NCBI GenBank assembly: GCA_027604005.1
Contig: JADGJT010000027.1
Location: 37,538-101,537, forward strand
Origin: Dinochytrium kinnereticum
Taxonomy: Eukaryota > Chytridiomycota > Chytridiomycetes > Chytridiales > Chytridiaceae
Direction of reading: 5' to 3'
DNA: 64,000 bases
How positions within the stretch are numbered: the stretch's first letter is position 1; each line of letters opens with the position of its first letter. The position numbers and the translations under genes were made by a program. The notes beneath the pieces are model-generated. The model saw only the letters and a program-made list of their open reading frames with translations, was not told the DNA's origin and did not search any database. This document shows positions 28,301-41,278 of this stretch, one piece after another.

Positions 28301-31300
28301 ATGGGCAAGTCATGCTGTCTCTTAACGATGAAGGTCATCCTACTCCTGTATATTGGGATGAGTGGGAGGGCCGATGCGACTTACAACGATCGTGAGCCGC
28401 TGCATGGAGGTTCGCATTCCCCTGAAGCCTTTCGACACTTTCTCAGACTCTTTCCCTTTACATTGGTTTTTGTTATAAACAGGGTTCTTATTGGGGCCTT
28501 CGCATCTGGCGGATCTACCTGGGTACGATTGGAGGTGAGTAGTTCCCTGTCCGCTTTGCTTTGCAAAGTGACGAAGTCGCTTACCCCTTTGATCTCTCGT
28601 TCAGCATCGATGATACCTCCCACCCCACCAACTTTCACTCCCGAATTCTCTCCTCAAAAGCCTACACTGGCATCGACCCCTTCGTCGACCAACTTCTCTC
28701 CTCGTCGAACCCCCCACAAATCCATCACGAGCATATCTCTTCTCAACGAATCGGCGATCACACCTTGCATCGAGTTAGACCTGTTGTCGATGGTCTGCGT
28801 GTGCATGGCGTTGACCGGGTGCTTGTTAGGCATGAAGAGGCGGAGAGGTGGGTGGCTGCAAGGGTGCCGAGCTTTCGGGGGCTTGGATTTGGTGAAGAGA
28901 ATGCTGGGGAGAGGAGAAGGGTTTTCAGGAGAAGTGTTGGGGGGTTTGTTGAGGGGTTTGATGTGAGTCCGGAGGAAGCTGTGGAGATCTCCAGGCTTGA
29001 AGTAGCACGACGGGTGGTTAGGAATGATGGAAAGTTGAAACGACGAGATGGGAAGCCCCGGAAGGACTTTATTGCGGAACCTGTTCTTTATGCCACCAAG
29101 CGATGGGAGTTGAGTGGGGAAGAATTTGAGCTGAACCCTGCTTACCGTGTTGTGGATTTTTCGCTTCCATCCCATGATCGATATGTCCGGTATGTTCATG
29201 CAGTGGATGGGAGGATTCTTGCGACTGTGCCACTTGTTCATGGCTCTGGGGAGATCGGGAGGGTGTTTGGGGAGAAGACGGTGGTGAGGAAGTTGCCGGG
29301 GGATATGCCTGTGTTTACTGAGTTGTTGGATGTTGAGTTTCCAGTTACGTCGAATGGGGGGTTTGGGATACGCGGAAAGAATTTCCGGGGGTTCAATACC
29401 TGTATGGCTTACAGGTACGCCTTGCTTTCTGCTTCCCTTTAATATTTTGTCATGTGCTATTGAAATATGCCTTCATGGGTCCCCATAGCATACTTACATT
29501 TCTTTCTTTCTTGACCTTAAAGATGTGCAAACGGCACTGGTCGCTCCGGAAATTTCACAGGTCTTGATGGTACTTGCAATGACGATGGAAGTCTATGTGT
29601 CGACCTCCCCGAAGATTTCAAGACCTCCCAAACTGTTCTCCCTTCTGGCGTTCACACCGTTCCCGTATACTTTGCAACCGACGGCAAATTCATTGACCTT
29701 GATCGAAACTGGACAGCAGATGGGTTTCCGAACGGAAGGATTCTTTTGAAATGGACAGAAGCGACTCTTCTTGCTCCTCGGATTCAGAGACCCAATTCCA
29801 CGTTTCCTGGAACTCAAGATTATGTTTGGGGATCTGATACAGACTTTTCAAGTTATTCTGGGAGGGAGAAAGATGATTCGTTTGCGGAGTTACAGGCTTA
29901 TCATTCTTTCACTTTGCACTTTGAGTTCATGAAGAATTTATTGAAGGATCCTTTATTCTGTCTTACTGGTCGAGGTGTCAACTGCACAGATGTTGATCCA
30001 ATCCAGAATCTCTCCTCAACACCATGGACGCGACAAACCCGTTTCGTGGTCAACTACGTCTCTTCAGCCTCCTCGTCGGAGGACGGGCTAGGTCTGATTG
30101 ACCAGCTGGAGAAAGGGCTTGGTAAGAATATAGAGACGCCAATTGTGTTTACGGGGGTTGAGCCTTACGGAGAGGCGTTTTACTCGGGGAGTGGGTATCA
30201 GCCGCCTTTAGATAAGGAAGCTGGGGGATTGGATGCGGAATGGATGGGAGCTTGCGAGGATTTGGAATGTGTTGTTGTAGGGTCGTTGCCTTACGCGTTC
30301 TTTGCGTTAGGTCAAAATAGCAGATTTGACTGGTCGATTAACCAGTGTATCGTTTTTCATGAGGTTTGAGCTGACTCCTCCGTTGTCATTTTTGCCTTCT
30401 GTTCTTTCTTTCTTTCTCGTTTTGGCTTGTTTACTGACGTTCACTCCTTTATCTCTTACTTATCCAGCTCACTCATGCAATTGTTGCCAAGTTTATACCG
30501 GACTTGCCTTCTTTTGCTTGGACGGATCGCGGGCTGCAGAGCGACCCTGGGGCAATGAATGAGGCTTGGGCAGATTACTTTGCAGCTATTCATTGCGGGG
30601 TCTCAAATTTCTACACCTCTTATAATGGACAACCTAGAAGAAATCTGAATAATGATTTTGACTGTTCGTTCATGGTTGGGGCCATCCATAACGGTATTTG
30701 ACGATTTTTCTTCCATTTTTCTCACACATGTGTTTATTCTAATACTCGTACGTCCACTTATATTCTTTTTCACGTTTTTGGAAAAAAGATGGGCAAATAT
30801 TTAGCGGCGCGTTCTGGACCCTTCGGAAGCTTCTTCCAGACGAGGCAGCACGCACTGAATTTGATCGCGTCATTCTCAACGCCCTCTCAATGGGCCAGCC
30901 GACCGACACTTTCGCCTCCCAATTCCTCCTAGTCCACTCTCTTTTGAGAAATCATACCGTTCCTGCTATCTCATCGCTCGCACCACGCGCTCTGGCCGAG
31001 TTTGAGAAAAGGGAGCTAAAGTGTGATAGAAGCACGTTTTATTATGAGACTATGGATAGTACTTTTGGCTTGCCTCCCGCAACGTTGACGAGCGTCGGGG
31101 TTGCTACGTTGCCTAATCAGTTGATTTTTACACCGAGGGGTGGGGACTGGGGTTTTTTGTTTCAGTGGAAGCAATGGTATTTCGTCTTTTGTTTACTTGA
31201 TACTAATATTGGTGCTTAGGTACAACTCACCGGTCTTGGGGCCTTCCCAAATCGGGTATGGCAGGATACGCTTAAAGTATCTCCTTAGTCATGGATGCCC

Positions 31301-32732
31301 ACTCTTCCTCACCCCTGATAATCGAACCCAGATAACGTCGCTAGCGTCGAAATCCACTTCGAAATTCTCTGGGTCCACTTCTTATGGCCCTTACGCCGGT
31401 ACCCGCCCCGCTATCACTGGTCCGTCCTTCCCAGTGAAAGGCGTAGCCAGATGTCCGAACCCCGACGGCGGGACCGTCGACGTTCCTGTGGATTGGGTCG
31501 ACGCTGACCTTGATGTCGTTAAGTACGGGTACGGGTCCATTTCTATTTCATTCCAGAGAACAAATCAGCATGGAAAGGCAGTTGAGAAGGGAAGCCAATA
31601 CGCTGGGGCGGATGGTAAGGCCAAGGTTTATGTTTGGATCGCGCATGGAATCCCTGCTGGCGTCACTCTCTATTCTTCGGATTTGAGGCTTTTGGGTTGG
31701 ACTAGAGTTGTTAACTTGACTATTGCTTATGGGGGGGCAGTGGTTGGAGGGACTGGGATCTTGGCTCTTTTTGGTCTCCTCGCGCTTTTGATTATGATGA
31801 TTCCTAGATGGATTTCTGCGAAGGCGGCCAATGATAAGAGTCGTGAAACCGACAACGGAGAGAGATCGGGGATTGTTTGCCCAGAGGAGGTAGTGGTTGT
31901 AAAGAAGGAGGAACCGTTATCCACGGTTAAAGTTATCTCTGCCGAGGAGCTATCTGCCGCGATTAGTGAGAAGCTGACGCCTAACGACGAGTCCGTTCGG
32001 GTGACTAAAGTTGCTGAGGAACGTTTCAATGAATCGGCTGATGCGCCTAGCACACCACTTCCTGGTGAAGTGGAGGAGGCTGTTGTGGCGACCTTTGATG
32101 GTGAAACTGCCGAGGTCAAGGAGCAAAATGCTTTGAACTCGTCGGGGAACGATGCAGTCTTTCGACTGGGTGCGAAATCTTCAGATGATTCCGATGACTG
32201 CATTCAGCTGAAATATCGAAAAACTCAGCGCGTCATCGCCACTACTGCGATCTTCATTCACGTTCTCCTCGCAAGCTGCCTACTTGGTGGATGTGTTGTA
32301 TCAGCGCTTGTAGCAGACCTTTATGTTCCCGCTAGGATCCTGGGAGTTCGGTGGGCAATCATTGGCATCTTTTTCGTTGTGTTGCTCGACTGGTTGCTGG
32401 TTGCTGCCATATGGTGGGCCTCATCTACTAACGCTGAGATGGTCTACCCTGTTTTGGAGAGGCGCTGGATTAAACTGCCAGGGCTGGTGTTTCTGGCTGG
32501 GACGGTGGTCCTAATTGGGGGAGCTGCTGGCTCACTTGTGACTGGGTCCTTGAATCCTATGGGGTCGACTGAAGCTATGGCGGGGTTTTTAGCGGTGCTG
32601 TTTTTGGGGGGATTTGCGGTGAGAGCGGTTGGACATGGGTATCTGTTGGTGATGGCTATCTGGTGGTGGTGGGTGGTTGATGGAGGGAAAGAGACTGTTA
32701 TGGGGAAAAAGACAGTGCATGCACAAGAGTGA
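28301..32732 (+). CDS. Membrane-tethered HELTH zinc metallopeptidase
   Basis: Gluzincin-type peptidase, closest in motif to thermolysin/fungalysin-like enzymes. Seven exons: 28301-28409, 28483-28534, 28569-29414, 29523-30363, 30468-30693, 30789-31176 and 31220-32732. It opens with a hydrophobic signal-like segment (MKVILLLYIGMSGRADA). The active site is split by an intron: FHE ends exon 4 and LTHAIVAKF starts exon 5, giving HELTH. The third ligand is likely the Glu in AMNEAWADYFAAIH, about 40 residues on. The block HNDGQIFSGAFW, also formed across an intron, matches the substrate-side histidine region of this clan. Unusual for the family, the ectodomain is followed by one membrane span (near 31710-31800), an acidic cytosolic stretch, then about four more spans (32230-32680). 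It is probably a cell-surface or endomembrane protease; the polytopic tail is unexplained. Confidence 0.85.
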
Positions 32733-33271
32733 AGGCCTCTTTGCTCAACCTTCTTTTTTCTTCTTCTGTTTTTTGCCTCTTTCCTCGTCCTTTGAGTGGT
32801 TCTTCATTCCTTGACCAAGTCGTCGATCCCATCATCTCCTTCAGCCATCCTCGTGTGAATAAACCATTGAACCCCTGCCTTTCCTCACCTCCGTCGCGTC
32901 GAGGCTGCGTGTGGCCATCACGTCGTGCCGCGCCTGTCCCTTTGTTTCAAACTGCCTGAGTGACGTACAAATCTGCAATTCTTCAGACGCAGAACTCAAA
33001 GCCTTTCCACCGTCACATCCAACCGACCGCCCCGTCACCGTCACCGCAGGAGGCCGTGCTGCTGCTGCCGTCATCCATCCATCGACGCATCATTGTCTGC
33101 ATACCTTGCGCCTGCCGGCTTATTGGGGAGTTTGCTGGGCTTACTGCTGGGCCATATCTAAAACACTCACACGGAGGCCGTACACAGTATTACGCCACCG
33201 GCTCGCTTGACTTCCTGAGCAGGATATATACCCGATTCTCTTCGATCGGCCGGAGAGGAGTGACCAACGAT
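32733..33271. other. Intergenic region upstream of the Zn2Cys6 regulator
   Basis: No gene recognised. It includes a CATCCATCCATCG element near 33072-33084 and a TATATA at 33225-33230, about 42 bp before the regulator's ATG. Any core promoter lies here, but the position of transcription start is unknown. The frame used by the regulator is open upstream of 33272 without an ATG. Confidence 0.5.
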
Positions 33272-36200
33272 ATGGATGAAGCCATGAATCGTTTTGGCGG
33301 CAGCAAGGCCACTAGTTCAGTTGCCGACACTCCCAAGCCCGTCATTCTAATGACCAAACCACCTGCACCAAACCATGCCTCCAGGAGAAGGTAGCGTTTT
33401 TTCTTTTCTTCGCAGGGCTTTGGTTCGTCTGGAGGCTGGTGCCACTGTGCAAACAACGGAAACTAACATCTACACCGACGGCCGTTATCAGATCGTGCGA
33501 GCCCTGCCGGGTTCGGAAGCTGAAATGCGACGGCACCCGACCCATCTGCGGAAAGTGCAGCAAGCGCCCTGGGATGCAATGCATTTACCTGGGCAAGCAA
33601 AAGGATGCCGATACAAACAGCGTCTCTTTGGATACCATCCGTGAGCAGATACTGGGAGACGCTGCTCTGGGACCTGGAGGGGAACTCACTCTTCGGAGTG
33701 CTAGCGGAAAGGTTTACAATCTTGAAGAGATAAAGGCCTTGGAGCAGAGGGTGCAGGCACTTGAGAAGGCCCTGAAGGCGTCGAATGGACAGGTTGCGGT
33801 TTTGGAGGGGAAGAGGGGGGTAGCTGGGATTCCGGGGCCGGCTCCGGTCATCTCGTCGACGTCACCTTCATCTGGCACTGGCGGAAATGTAGAGGAGGAC
33901 CTAAACTCTGAGCAAAGGTTTAAGAATCTGCAGGCGATGGCGGAGGTGCTCACCTCAATCTTTGACAACGGGCCGATCTCTATCGAGTCGGAGGAAATTC
34001 TACCTGTGGGATCGTTAGCCAACGCTCAATCGGATGATGATGAATATTACGCTTCTGACATTTCCGAAGCATCCAGTGATGATGACGAATCAAGGAAGCG
34101 CTCTCGTATTTCTGCTGAAGACACCTCAGCTTCCTCTACCACCTCTGCCCGGCGACCCTCCTTTTCCTCTTCCACTTCAATGGGGAGTGGAAGAAAGAGT
34201 ACTTCTAAGTCCTCTATATCTGATCACACGAGATCCTCTGGGTCGTCGTATCAGAGGAGGAGGATAAGACCGGTTTGGGTCAGAAAAGAAATGGAGGGGC
34301 TGGGGGATATGCAGGAGAAGGCACTCATTGGAGCTTTCTTTCAGGGGTCTCATGCGCTACCGCTTGGCCTTATCCATAGGAAGAGCTATGAAGGGTCTGT
34401 AGAGAGGCAGTTACCTATGCTAAGGTAAGTTTTCTTTTTTTTTACACTTCCTGTTCTGCTGGAATCCCACCTACTGTGATTATTTGGCGTAATATAGCAA
34501 CAGTCACTCAATCGGCATTCTTTTCCATTATTTTTCTCTTTCTTACTTTCTTTGCCGCTTCCTTTTGGTAGATATGCGGTGTGTGCGATGGGATCCTACC
34601 TGACAGCAACTCCCGAGTCTCAGAGCGCGTCTCTATGGTACTATTACAAGGCAAGAAGTCTCGCGTCATCGACCTGTTCCGAATTTCCTTGCATCGAGAC
34701 GATTCAGGCGCTGAGCATTCTGTCTTGCTGCTCTGCTGGTACGTTCCTTTCTTTACGCCTTCAGTTTTTGAAGTTCTTTTTTTTGTATAGCTCGAGGAAA
34801 AATGTCTGCCGCTTGGATGATGCTTGGAATGGCAACAAGGATGGTGCGCTTAATTCTTTTTATTTTAATATCCTTTTTTTTGAGGCAGCCCCAGAAGCTT
34901 CTGTTTTGTTTTATTTTTATTAATTAGTTTTTCCAGTCCCTTCTTCTGAAACTGGATGTGGACCCCGATGATTTGCCGCCGGAAGAGGGTGCGAGTCTTA
35001 CTTGGATCGAAAAGGAGACTAGGAGAAGATGCTGGTGGTCCTCATACATTACGGATCGAAGTATGTTGTTTTCTTTGTGCACATGAGAGTCGCAAAAAAC
35101 TAATTTTTTATTTTAAAAAAAACAAACAAAAACACAACCAAACATCACAGTGGTCGCCGTGCTTACCAATCGCTCTCCTCACCTTCGCGAGTCCTACACT
35201 GTCCGTAACCCGCGTCCCGAATCCATCTGGGATCTCGAAGATATGACTGTTGCTGAAAAATTCTACCGCTCCCCCACCCCCAACTCCGAGGGTACCCTCT
35301 ACTACGTCGCTAGACTCGTCGACTTATTCGGTAAAACTGCAGACCTTATCAGAGCCTACCCCGATCGCGATTGCCTTCTCCCCGAAGCCTACGATAACCT
35401 TATTCGCTTGCAAGCGGAGCTGGATGACTTTTACATCACCCTGCCCAAAGGCGTGAAGCTGACTTTTGAGACGATGGATACGCTATCCATAGGGGGGGGG
35501 AACAGTGGACAGAAGGTCGAGGCCCCATGTGTTGGAGTTGGGTTTGGATTGCCTCTTGCTGATTCCAATGATGGATGGAGTGGAATTTTTCTGATGTCTC
35601 TCTTCCACGCCTCTCACTGCATGATGTATCGACCTCGTGTTATGGTGGAGGTGCAAATGGACGCGGCATCTGCAGCTCTCATGGCTCCTGAGGAGAAGCG
35701 ACGTTTGAAAAGAGCGTGGGAATTGGCCAAGACCTCTGCTGAGGCTATTGCCACTCGAATTGAGGCGGCGACGAAGGCTGGATTGGATTCTCGAAATCTT
35801 CCTCCCTTTTTGGCGTTCACTTTGTTTGAGTCGAGTCTTGTCCTTGTGCTTCTTGCCAGCCAGGCTAGACCGATGGGGAATAAGCCAGACGCTGAGTATG
35901 CGGCCAAGTGTCTTGGATGGCTTGAGGTCAATGTCAGGGCGATTGGGAGCATGGCGGGAACTTGGAGGGTGTCTCATTTCTTGTTTCAAAGTTTGCTAGC
36001 ACTGTTAGAGGCTGTGCCGGGATTCAAGGAGAGGATGCTAGTGAGCATTGGAGGGCCAATCAATGGGGTGATGGAGGAGGCTAGGGAAGGCGAAGAATGC
36101 TTGAAAGGGGAATGCTTAATGTCCAAAAGTGTTCAGGGTTCGATTGTGATGTCTCCCGATGCGCCATTTGTGGCTTCAATGGGACAGAAAGACACGTCGA

Positions 36201-37387
36201 CGATGCTCTCCACTAACCCGACGATCGCGGGAAGCGGTGCTTCATTCTCCCTCGGGTCACCCTTGTTCTTTTGCAACCTTGATGACGATGGAATGGTGGA
36301 CGATTTAACCTCTACTACCTCCTCGACGATAGCCTCAACCCCTCCTCCTTTCACACAAAATGCTGCTTTGCCATTTACTTTCCCTAATACCTCCACCACA
36401 TCTGAGACTATGCGAAGCTTCACATTTACTGGTTCACCATCCTTTCCTTACAACGCTACCCAACAACAGCAGCAGCAAAATAATCAATGCCAGACTCCTC
36501 CCGAACCTTCTGACCCTGCCGCGACTATTCGCCTCATGAGACGAATAATTGATGAGGCTAAGAAGGAAAGCGGGATAGTCGACCCGCTTATCAAGGACTC
36601 TGCGCTTGCTTGTGCTGAGATTGTAGGTGAGGAGAATGAGAAGGATAGGAGGGTCGCTCAATGGGCCTCTACTGCCTCCCCTCCCTCATCGGATCCTTTT
36701 TCTGGAGCAGCGTCGCCTTTGATTTTTGCATCCTCTGCGGAGCGGCCCAATAATGGTGTTGAGGGTGGATTTGCTGATCTGCTTAACGCTCCTCTGCCTA
36801 TTCCAACCACGACCCCTCAGAATCCATGCGGCGAAGACCACTTGAAAACGGTTATGTCGCTGCTTGGAAGCGGAAAGGACTTGAACACTGCTCGCGCTGC
36901 TGCAGGAGCCATTACGCAGATGCGTCAGATCCTGAGGACTCACCCGTCTTTCTCCTCCTCGACGTGTCAGAACAATATTGACAGTCAGCAACCTGGCATG
37001 TCTGAAGCCCCGGCTCATCATCAACCTTCGAGCAATCCTGCTGCGGCCTTTGAGGTTGCTCCCAACATGACAGGTGGGGGATTATCCTATGAGGCTGCTG
37101 ATGCCATTGCCAAGCAATTTAGGGATATTTTGGTGAGGGAGCTGGGGGCTAAAGGTGGGGGAACGGGAGCGGCGTTTGGGGGGGTTGATGAGTGGATGCA
37201 GCAGGTTCTGGCTGGGGGCGGTGGGACAGCTGGAGGAGCAGGCTTTGGGGAGACATTGATGGCACAGGGAGTTGGGAATGGTGGCTCTGGTGATGCTGAT
37301 GATTGGATGCTGGGGGGAGATGGGGGATTGGGAAATGTCCAGGATCATGGTAATGTGAACGGCGGGGTTGCTGGAAGGAGTGGATAA
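33272..37387 (+). CDS. Zn(II)2Cys6 fungal transcription factor
   Basis: Nuclear sequence-specific regulator; the target is unknown. Six exons: 33272-33390, 33492-34424, 34572-34738, 34791-34843, 34937-35060 and 35151-37387. A 101-nt first intron joins HASRRR to the zinc cluster, giving SCEPCRVRKLKCDGTRPIC then GKCSKRPGMQC: six cysteines with C-x2-C-x6-C-x6-C-x2-C-x7-C spacing. A leucine-rich coiled coil for dimerisation follows (IKALEQRVQALEKALKAS). The middle homology region of fungal_trans factors is clear: LIHRKSYEGSVE, KARSLAS, then MMLGMATRM and ETRRRCWWSSYITDRM across two introns. The C-terminal third is Ser/Thr/Pro-rich with a short glutamine run (near 36465) and glycine-rich ends, probable activation regions. 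Without the first intron the cluster would have no start codon, which supports the join. Confidence 0.93.
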
Positions 37388-37781
37388 ACGTTGCTTTATT
37401 GAGCGACTTTGCAATACTTGTTTGGACATGTAGTTTTTCTCGTCTTTTTCTTTTTACGCATGTCTTGTTTATTTAACTTTCTGTATTTTGGCACATCTTT
37501 TTATATATTACTCAAAGCTTTTCCCCGTTTATATGTCTTTTTAGCTTGAACGATGTTTTGCATGGCGTCTTTACCTGCACAGAAATCCTTGCAGGCGTCT
37601 TATTTCAGGGTGATATTATTGAGAGAAAAGAGACAAATCCGCCCAATTGTCCATCATTGACGCACCACCGCAGCCATCGCTCAACTGTGCTTAAAACTGG
37701 CTTAAAACCCCATCGGCAGGAGCTCAAAGGCAGCGACAGAAGAACGACGAAGAAGAGAAAAGCAAATAGAGAGCGAAGGCT
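37388..37781. other. Short intergenic region
   Basis: 394 bp between the Zn2Cys6 gene and the acetyltransferase, tandem on the plus strand. The first half is T-rich 3' flank; the second half is A/G-rich leader. No gene or clear promoter element was seen. Confidence 0.5.
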
Positions 37782-38712
37782 ATGGCATCCACAGCGGCAG
37801 CAGAACTGGTGGCGACAAGAGAGCTGAGCGATGATGAGCTTCTCTCCAGCGTCCTCCCGATCCCCCTCCTCTCCCTCGATACCAGCAAAGAAGACAGCGG
37901 GTTTGATCTGACCCTCCTGAAGGCCACAGATGCGGAGGATCTTTACACCATTCTTCAGGACGAGGCGATCCACCGCAACACTCTCAACATTCCCTACCCC
38001 TACACCATGGCCCTTGCACATCAGTTCATTGGTTGGTGCCAGGAGAAGAACTTGAAGGGCCTTCGGTTAGGTTACCCTCCTCTGCATCGGTGCTTGAGGG
38101 AGAGGGCGACTGGGAAAATCGTGGGGTGCATTGGGGTTGTGGCAGAATTGGAGGACTTGGAGGATGATGGGCAGAAAAAGAATGAGGCGGTGACGGCTTC
38201 CGGTGGTGCTTTCGGGCAGAGAATGATCAAGAGGATTGTGAACCATCGCGCAGAGGTTGGATACTACTTGGATGCCAGATACAGGTGAGTTTTTTCTTGA
38301 TTGCGTGGATCTTCGAAACGCATCTCTAACAAGTCCCTCCTCTTTTATTTGTTTGTTTTGCCTTTTGGTTAATGCAGGGGTAAGGGTCTTATGCCGATGG
38401 CCGTACGTGCCATATGCCGGATCGCCTTCAGCGAGCCCTGGTCGATCTATCGTCTGGAAGGGACGGCCTTTGCTTTTAATGAATGTGAGTCCATCGAGTT
38501 TCTTTGAACGGCTGCATTCACGGAGTCTGATGAAACTTGTTTCTGCTTAGCCTCGAGACGCACGCTGGTGAAGAGCGGGTTCGTGTTTGAGGGCGTCCTG
38601 AGGGGTTACCACCGCAAGCGGGGGCTCGAATCCCAGCCGCCGTATGACTGCGCAATGCACGCGATGCTCCGAGAGGATTTCCACGCGCTTGAGAGCGGGT
38701 CTGACGCGTGAA
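37782..38712 (+). CDS. GNAT-family N-acetyltransferase (RimJ/RimL-like)
   Basis: Predicted acetyl-CoA-dependent N-acetyltransferase. Three exons: 37782-38285, 38378-38484 and 38551-38712. After an acidic N-terminus the GNAT fold starts at DLTLLKATDAEDLYTIL. The acetyl-CoA binding region is GYYLDARYRGKGLMPMAVRA, formed across the first intron, with the RGKGL loop in the expected position. Near the end NESSRRTLVKSGFVFEGVLR, formed across the second intron, is the typical RimJ/RimL motif (N-x-x-S-x-x-x-x-x-K-x-GF-x-x-EG). Length (about 258 residues) is normal. Substrates could be ribosomal protein termini, small amines or antibiotics; sequence alone does not say. The C-terminus ends ESGSDA at 38712, close to the next gene. 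Confidence 0.93.
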
Positions 38713-38891
38713 GGCGGGGAGGGGTTGGTTGGTGAGGAGGGGGGAATACTGAATATCTCCCGTGAATGAATATTCTGAGAATATCTTTTAAATACATTGG
38801 GGGATATCCCGCATATCCGGATAAATTCAGACCACTCCATTTGCCTCCGCATTCCATTTGACGGACTCGATTGAACTTCACTGCGATCTGC

Positions 38892-41278
38892 ATGGACTCC
38901 ACTGCGACAACGCCTCCCGCGACGACGATGCTGCCTCCGTCGCCACCGCCCTCACCCGCTCCTGGCGACAGGTTGAGGACGGGCAGGGCTGTGGTCGCTG
39001 TCATTGGATCAGGATTGGCGGGGCTCTCGGTTGGACATTTGCTGGCAAAGAGCAAGCTGAAGAAGGAGGAGTCTTTGGGCGAGGATGAAGAGGAAACGGA
39101 TGGTGATGCGTTTGAGGTGCATCTGTTTGAGCGATCACCGTCGCTCGGCATGGATGCTGCTTCCATCCCGGTGCCTTGTGATTGTGCGGATTGTGTGGGG
39201 ACTGAGAGAGCAACTACGGCGAGGCATGTCGAGGCGAGGATGGATGTGCCCATGAGGAGTTTTTTCCCTGGTTGGTGTTCTTTTGCCGTCTTAACTTTCT
39301 TTTTTGGGGGGTTTTTTAGTTTCGCTGGACGATGTATTGAGCCAACTTTTGATTGCGTTTATTAGAATACTACCCGATATTGACGGGGATCTACGAGTCT
39401 ATTGGAATGTGAGCTTTGAGATCATCCCCTCATCCATCTGCCCTTATTTGTTTCTGTTTGCTTTGGTCTTTTGGGGGGGTTTGAGCTTTGGAAGAGAACT
39501 CCACACTATACGATTTAAATTATGCTTCAAGTCCCTTTTTTTTGGTTTCGATTCCTCTTTTCGGCGTCCATCACAGGCATTTTGTCTCCCTTCACTCACC
39601 TCAGCAATCCATTACCTTTAGTACCTACGAGGCCTCCGACAACTCAATGTCGTTTGTCAACTACGATAAGGTCTGCGAAACACCCGCCCAAGCTTTCAAC
39701 CTCCCTCAATCGTTCCCAACCCGCCTCTCCTCCCCTCACACAATCACATCAAACGCGCCAAAGCCCCCGTCAAAGACATACTTCTCTTTCTCCTGCTACC
39801 ACATCCCACCCCCGATCTCGAACATCATCTCCTTCCCCGATTTCCTTCCCATCGTTTCATTGCTATCGTCCCCGGTCTCGTTTGTCGCGCGCGTCTTTCG
39901 GAATGTTGGCGTTGTTCGGAATTATGTCAGGCTTTTGGTTCACTCTAAACGGTTGCTTTGGAGTGGGGAGCTGGCTTTGGCTCGGATTGGGAGGGGGGGG
40001 TTGAAGGGTGTTACACTTGGGAAGTGGTTCAAGGAGAATGGGTACGGCGAGTTTTTCGTCAGGGATGCCTTTTTCCCACTTTTTAGTGGGGTGTGTACAT
40101 GCTCTTTTGAGACATTGAGCAACTTCCCGGCGGCTATTGTGTTGGGTATGTTTGATGCGTCTTATTTTCTTACAAGCGATCTATCAGAATTTTCTGACCT
40201 TTGCTGGTTTTCACTTCCTATTGTTTTTTTATTTCTTCTTATCTCCTCATCAGAATATGTCGCGACATGTATGCCCTTTGGCAAGATGTCCTTTGTCTCG
40301 AACGGTATCGACAAGGTCTGCACTGGCCTCTCATCTCCATTTCGCAAAAACATCCACCTCTCCTCATCCATCTCCCACATCACCCGCAACCCATTGACAA
40401 AAAAGTACACCCTTCACGTCTCCTCCCCAACCTCGCCATCCTCACCCTCTCCTTTTCCTCGAGAGTTTGATCATGTTGTTTTTGCGACGCAGGCCAACCA
40501 ATGCGCCGCGATCCTGGACAGATCAAAGGGCATCGCGACGGGAGCTGTTGGGGTGCTCAAGAAATTTCCTTACGAAAGGTCTTTGGTTGTTTGCCACACC
40601 GATCATACCGTCATGCCTGCTGATAAGGCTCATTGGAGGTGCCTTAATTTCGGGAGGCTCGACCCATCCATTCCTTCTTCGCCTTTGAAGAACACGTCAC
40701 TGGGGTACGACCCCTCCACCGTGTCCATGTGCACGCATTACGACATGACCACCCGTCAGACCAACAACATCTTTCAGACGACGAACCCCGTCGTTCTACC
40801 CGACTCGGAGAAGATCTTGAGCGCGGCCTGGTTTGAGCGCTGCGTTGTCACCCTTGACTCGATTCAGGCTGTCGGGGAGCTTGATGCTCATCAGGGGGTT
40901 GAGTCGGTCTGGTTCGTTGGCTCGTTTGCGTCCCATGGCATCCCGCTTCTGGAGGGTTGCGTCACCTCCGCTGCTAGAGTCTTGAAGGGAATTTCGGAGA
41001 CGGTGGGGAGGGAGGGGTGGCATGTCTTGCCTTACGCTCCTTGGAAGGGGGGGTTGGAGGCTGATGGTGTTTGTGTGGATGGGGGCGCTGGGAAGGTTGG
41101 GGAGAGGGGGGTGGGTTTGAAGGGGGTTGTTGGGGTTGCTGGGGTTGCTGGGGTTGTTGTGATGGTTCTTGGGGGTTTTGTGGTTGGGTTTTTGGTGGTG
41201 GGTGGGTTTGTTGATCTGGAGATTGGCTGGACGATGGCTGTTTTGGTCTTGGTTGCTGGGGCGTTGGAGGTGGTTTGA
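38892..41278 (+). CDS. FAD/NAD(P)-binding amine-oxidase-like protein with C-terminal membrane spans
   Basis: Flavin-dependent oxidoreductase of the predicted NAD/FAD-binding protein group (COG2907-like), often found near cyclopropane-fatty-acid synthases in bacteria. Four exons: 38892-39270, 39366-39408, 39577-40147 and 40254-41278. The Rossmann dinucleotide fold opens with VVAVIGSGLAGLSVGHLLAK (G-x-G-x-x-G), then VHLFERSPSLGMDA. Exon 2 is only 43 bp (EYYPILTGIYESIG). Later blocks typical of the group are MSFVNYDKV, FVRDAFFPLF, HVVFATQANQ and WFVGSFASHGIPLLEGCVTSA, the C-terminal FAD-contact motif. The last 60 residues are hydrophobic, glycine/valine-rich and could form one or two membrane spans (VVGVAGVAGVVVMVLGGFVV). 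An N-terminal Pro-rich extension lacks clear targeting features. The substrate is unknown. Confidence 0.87.
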
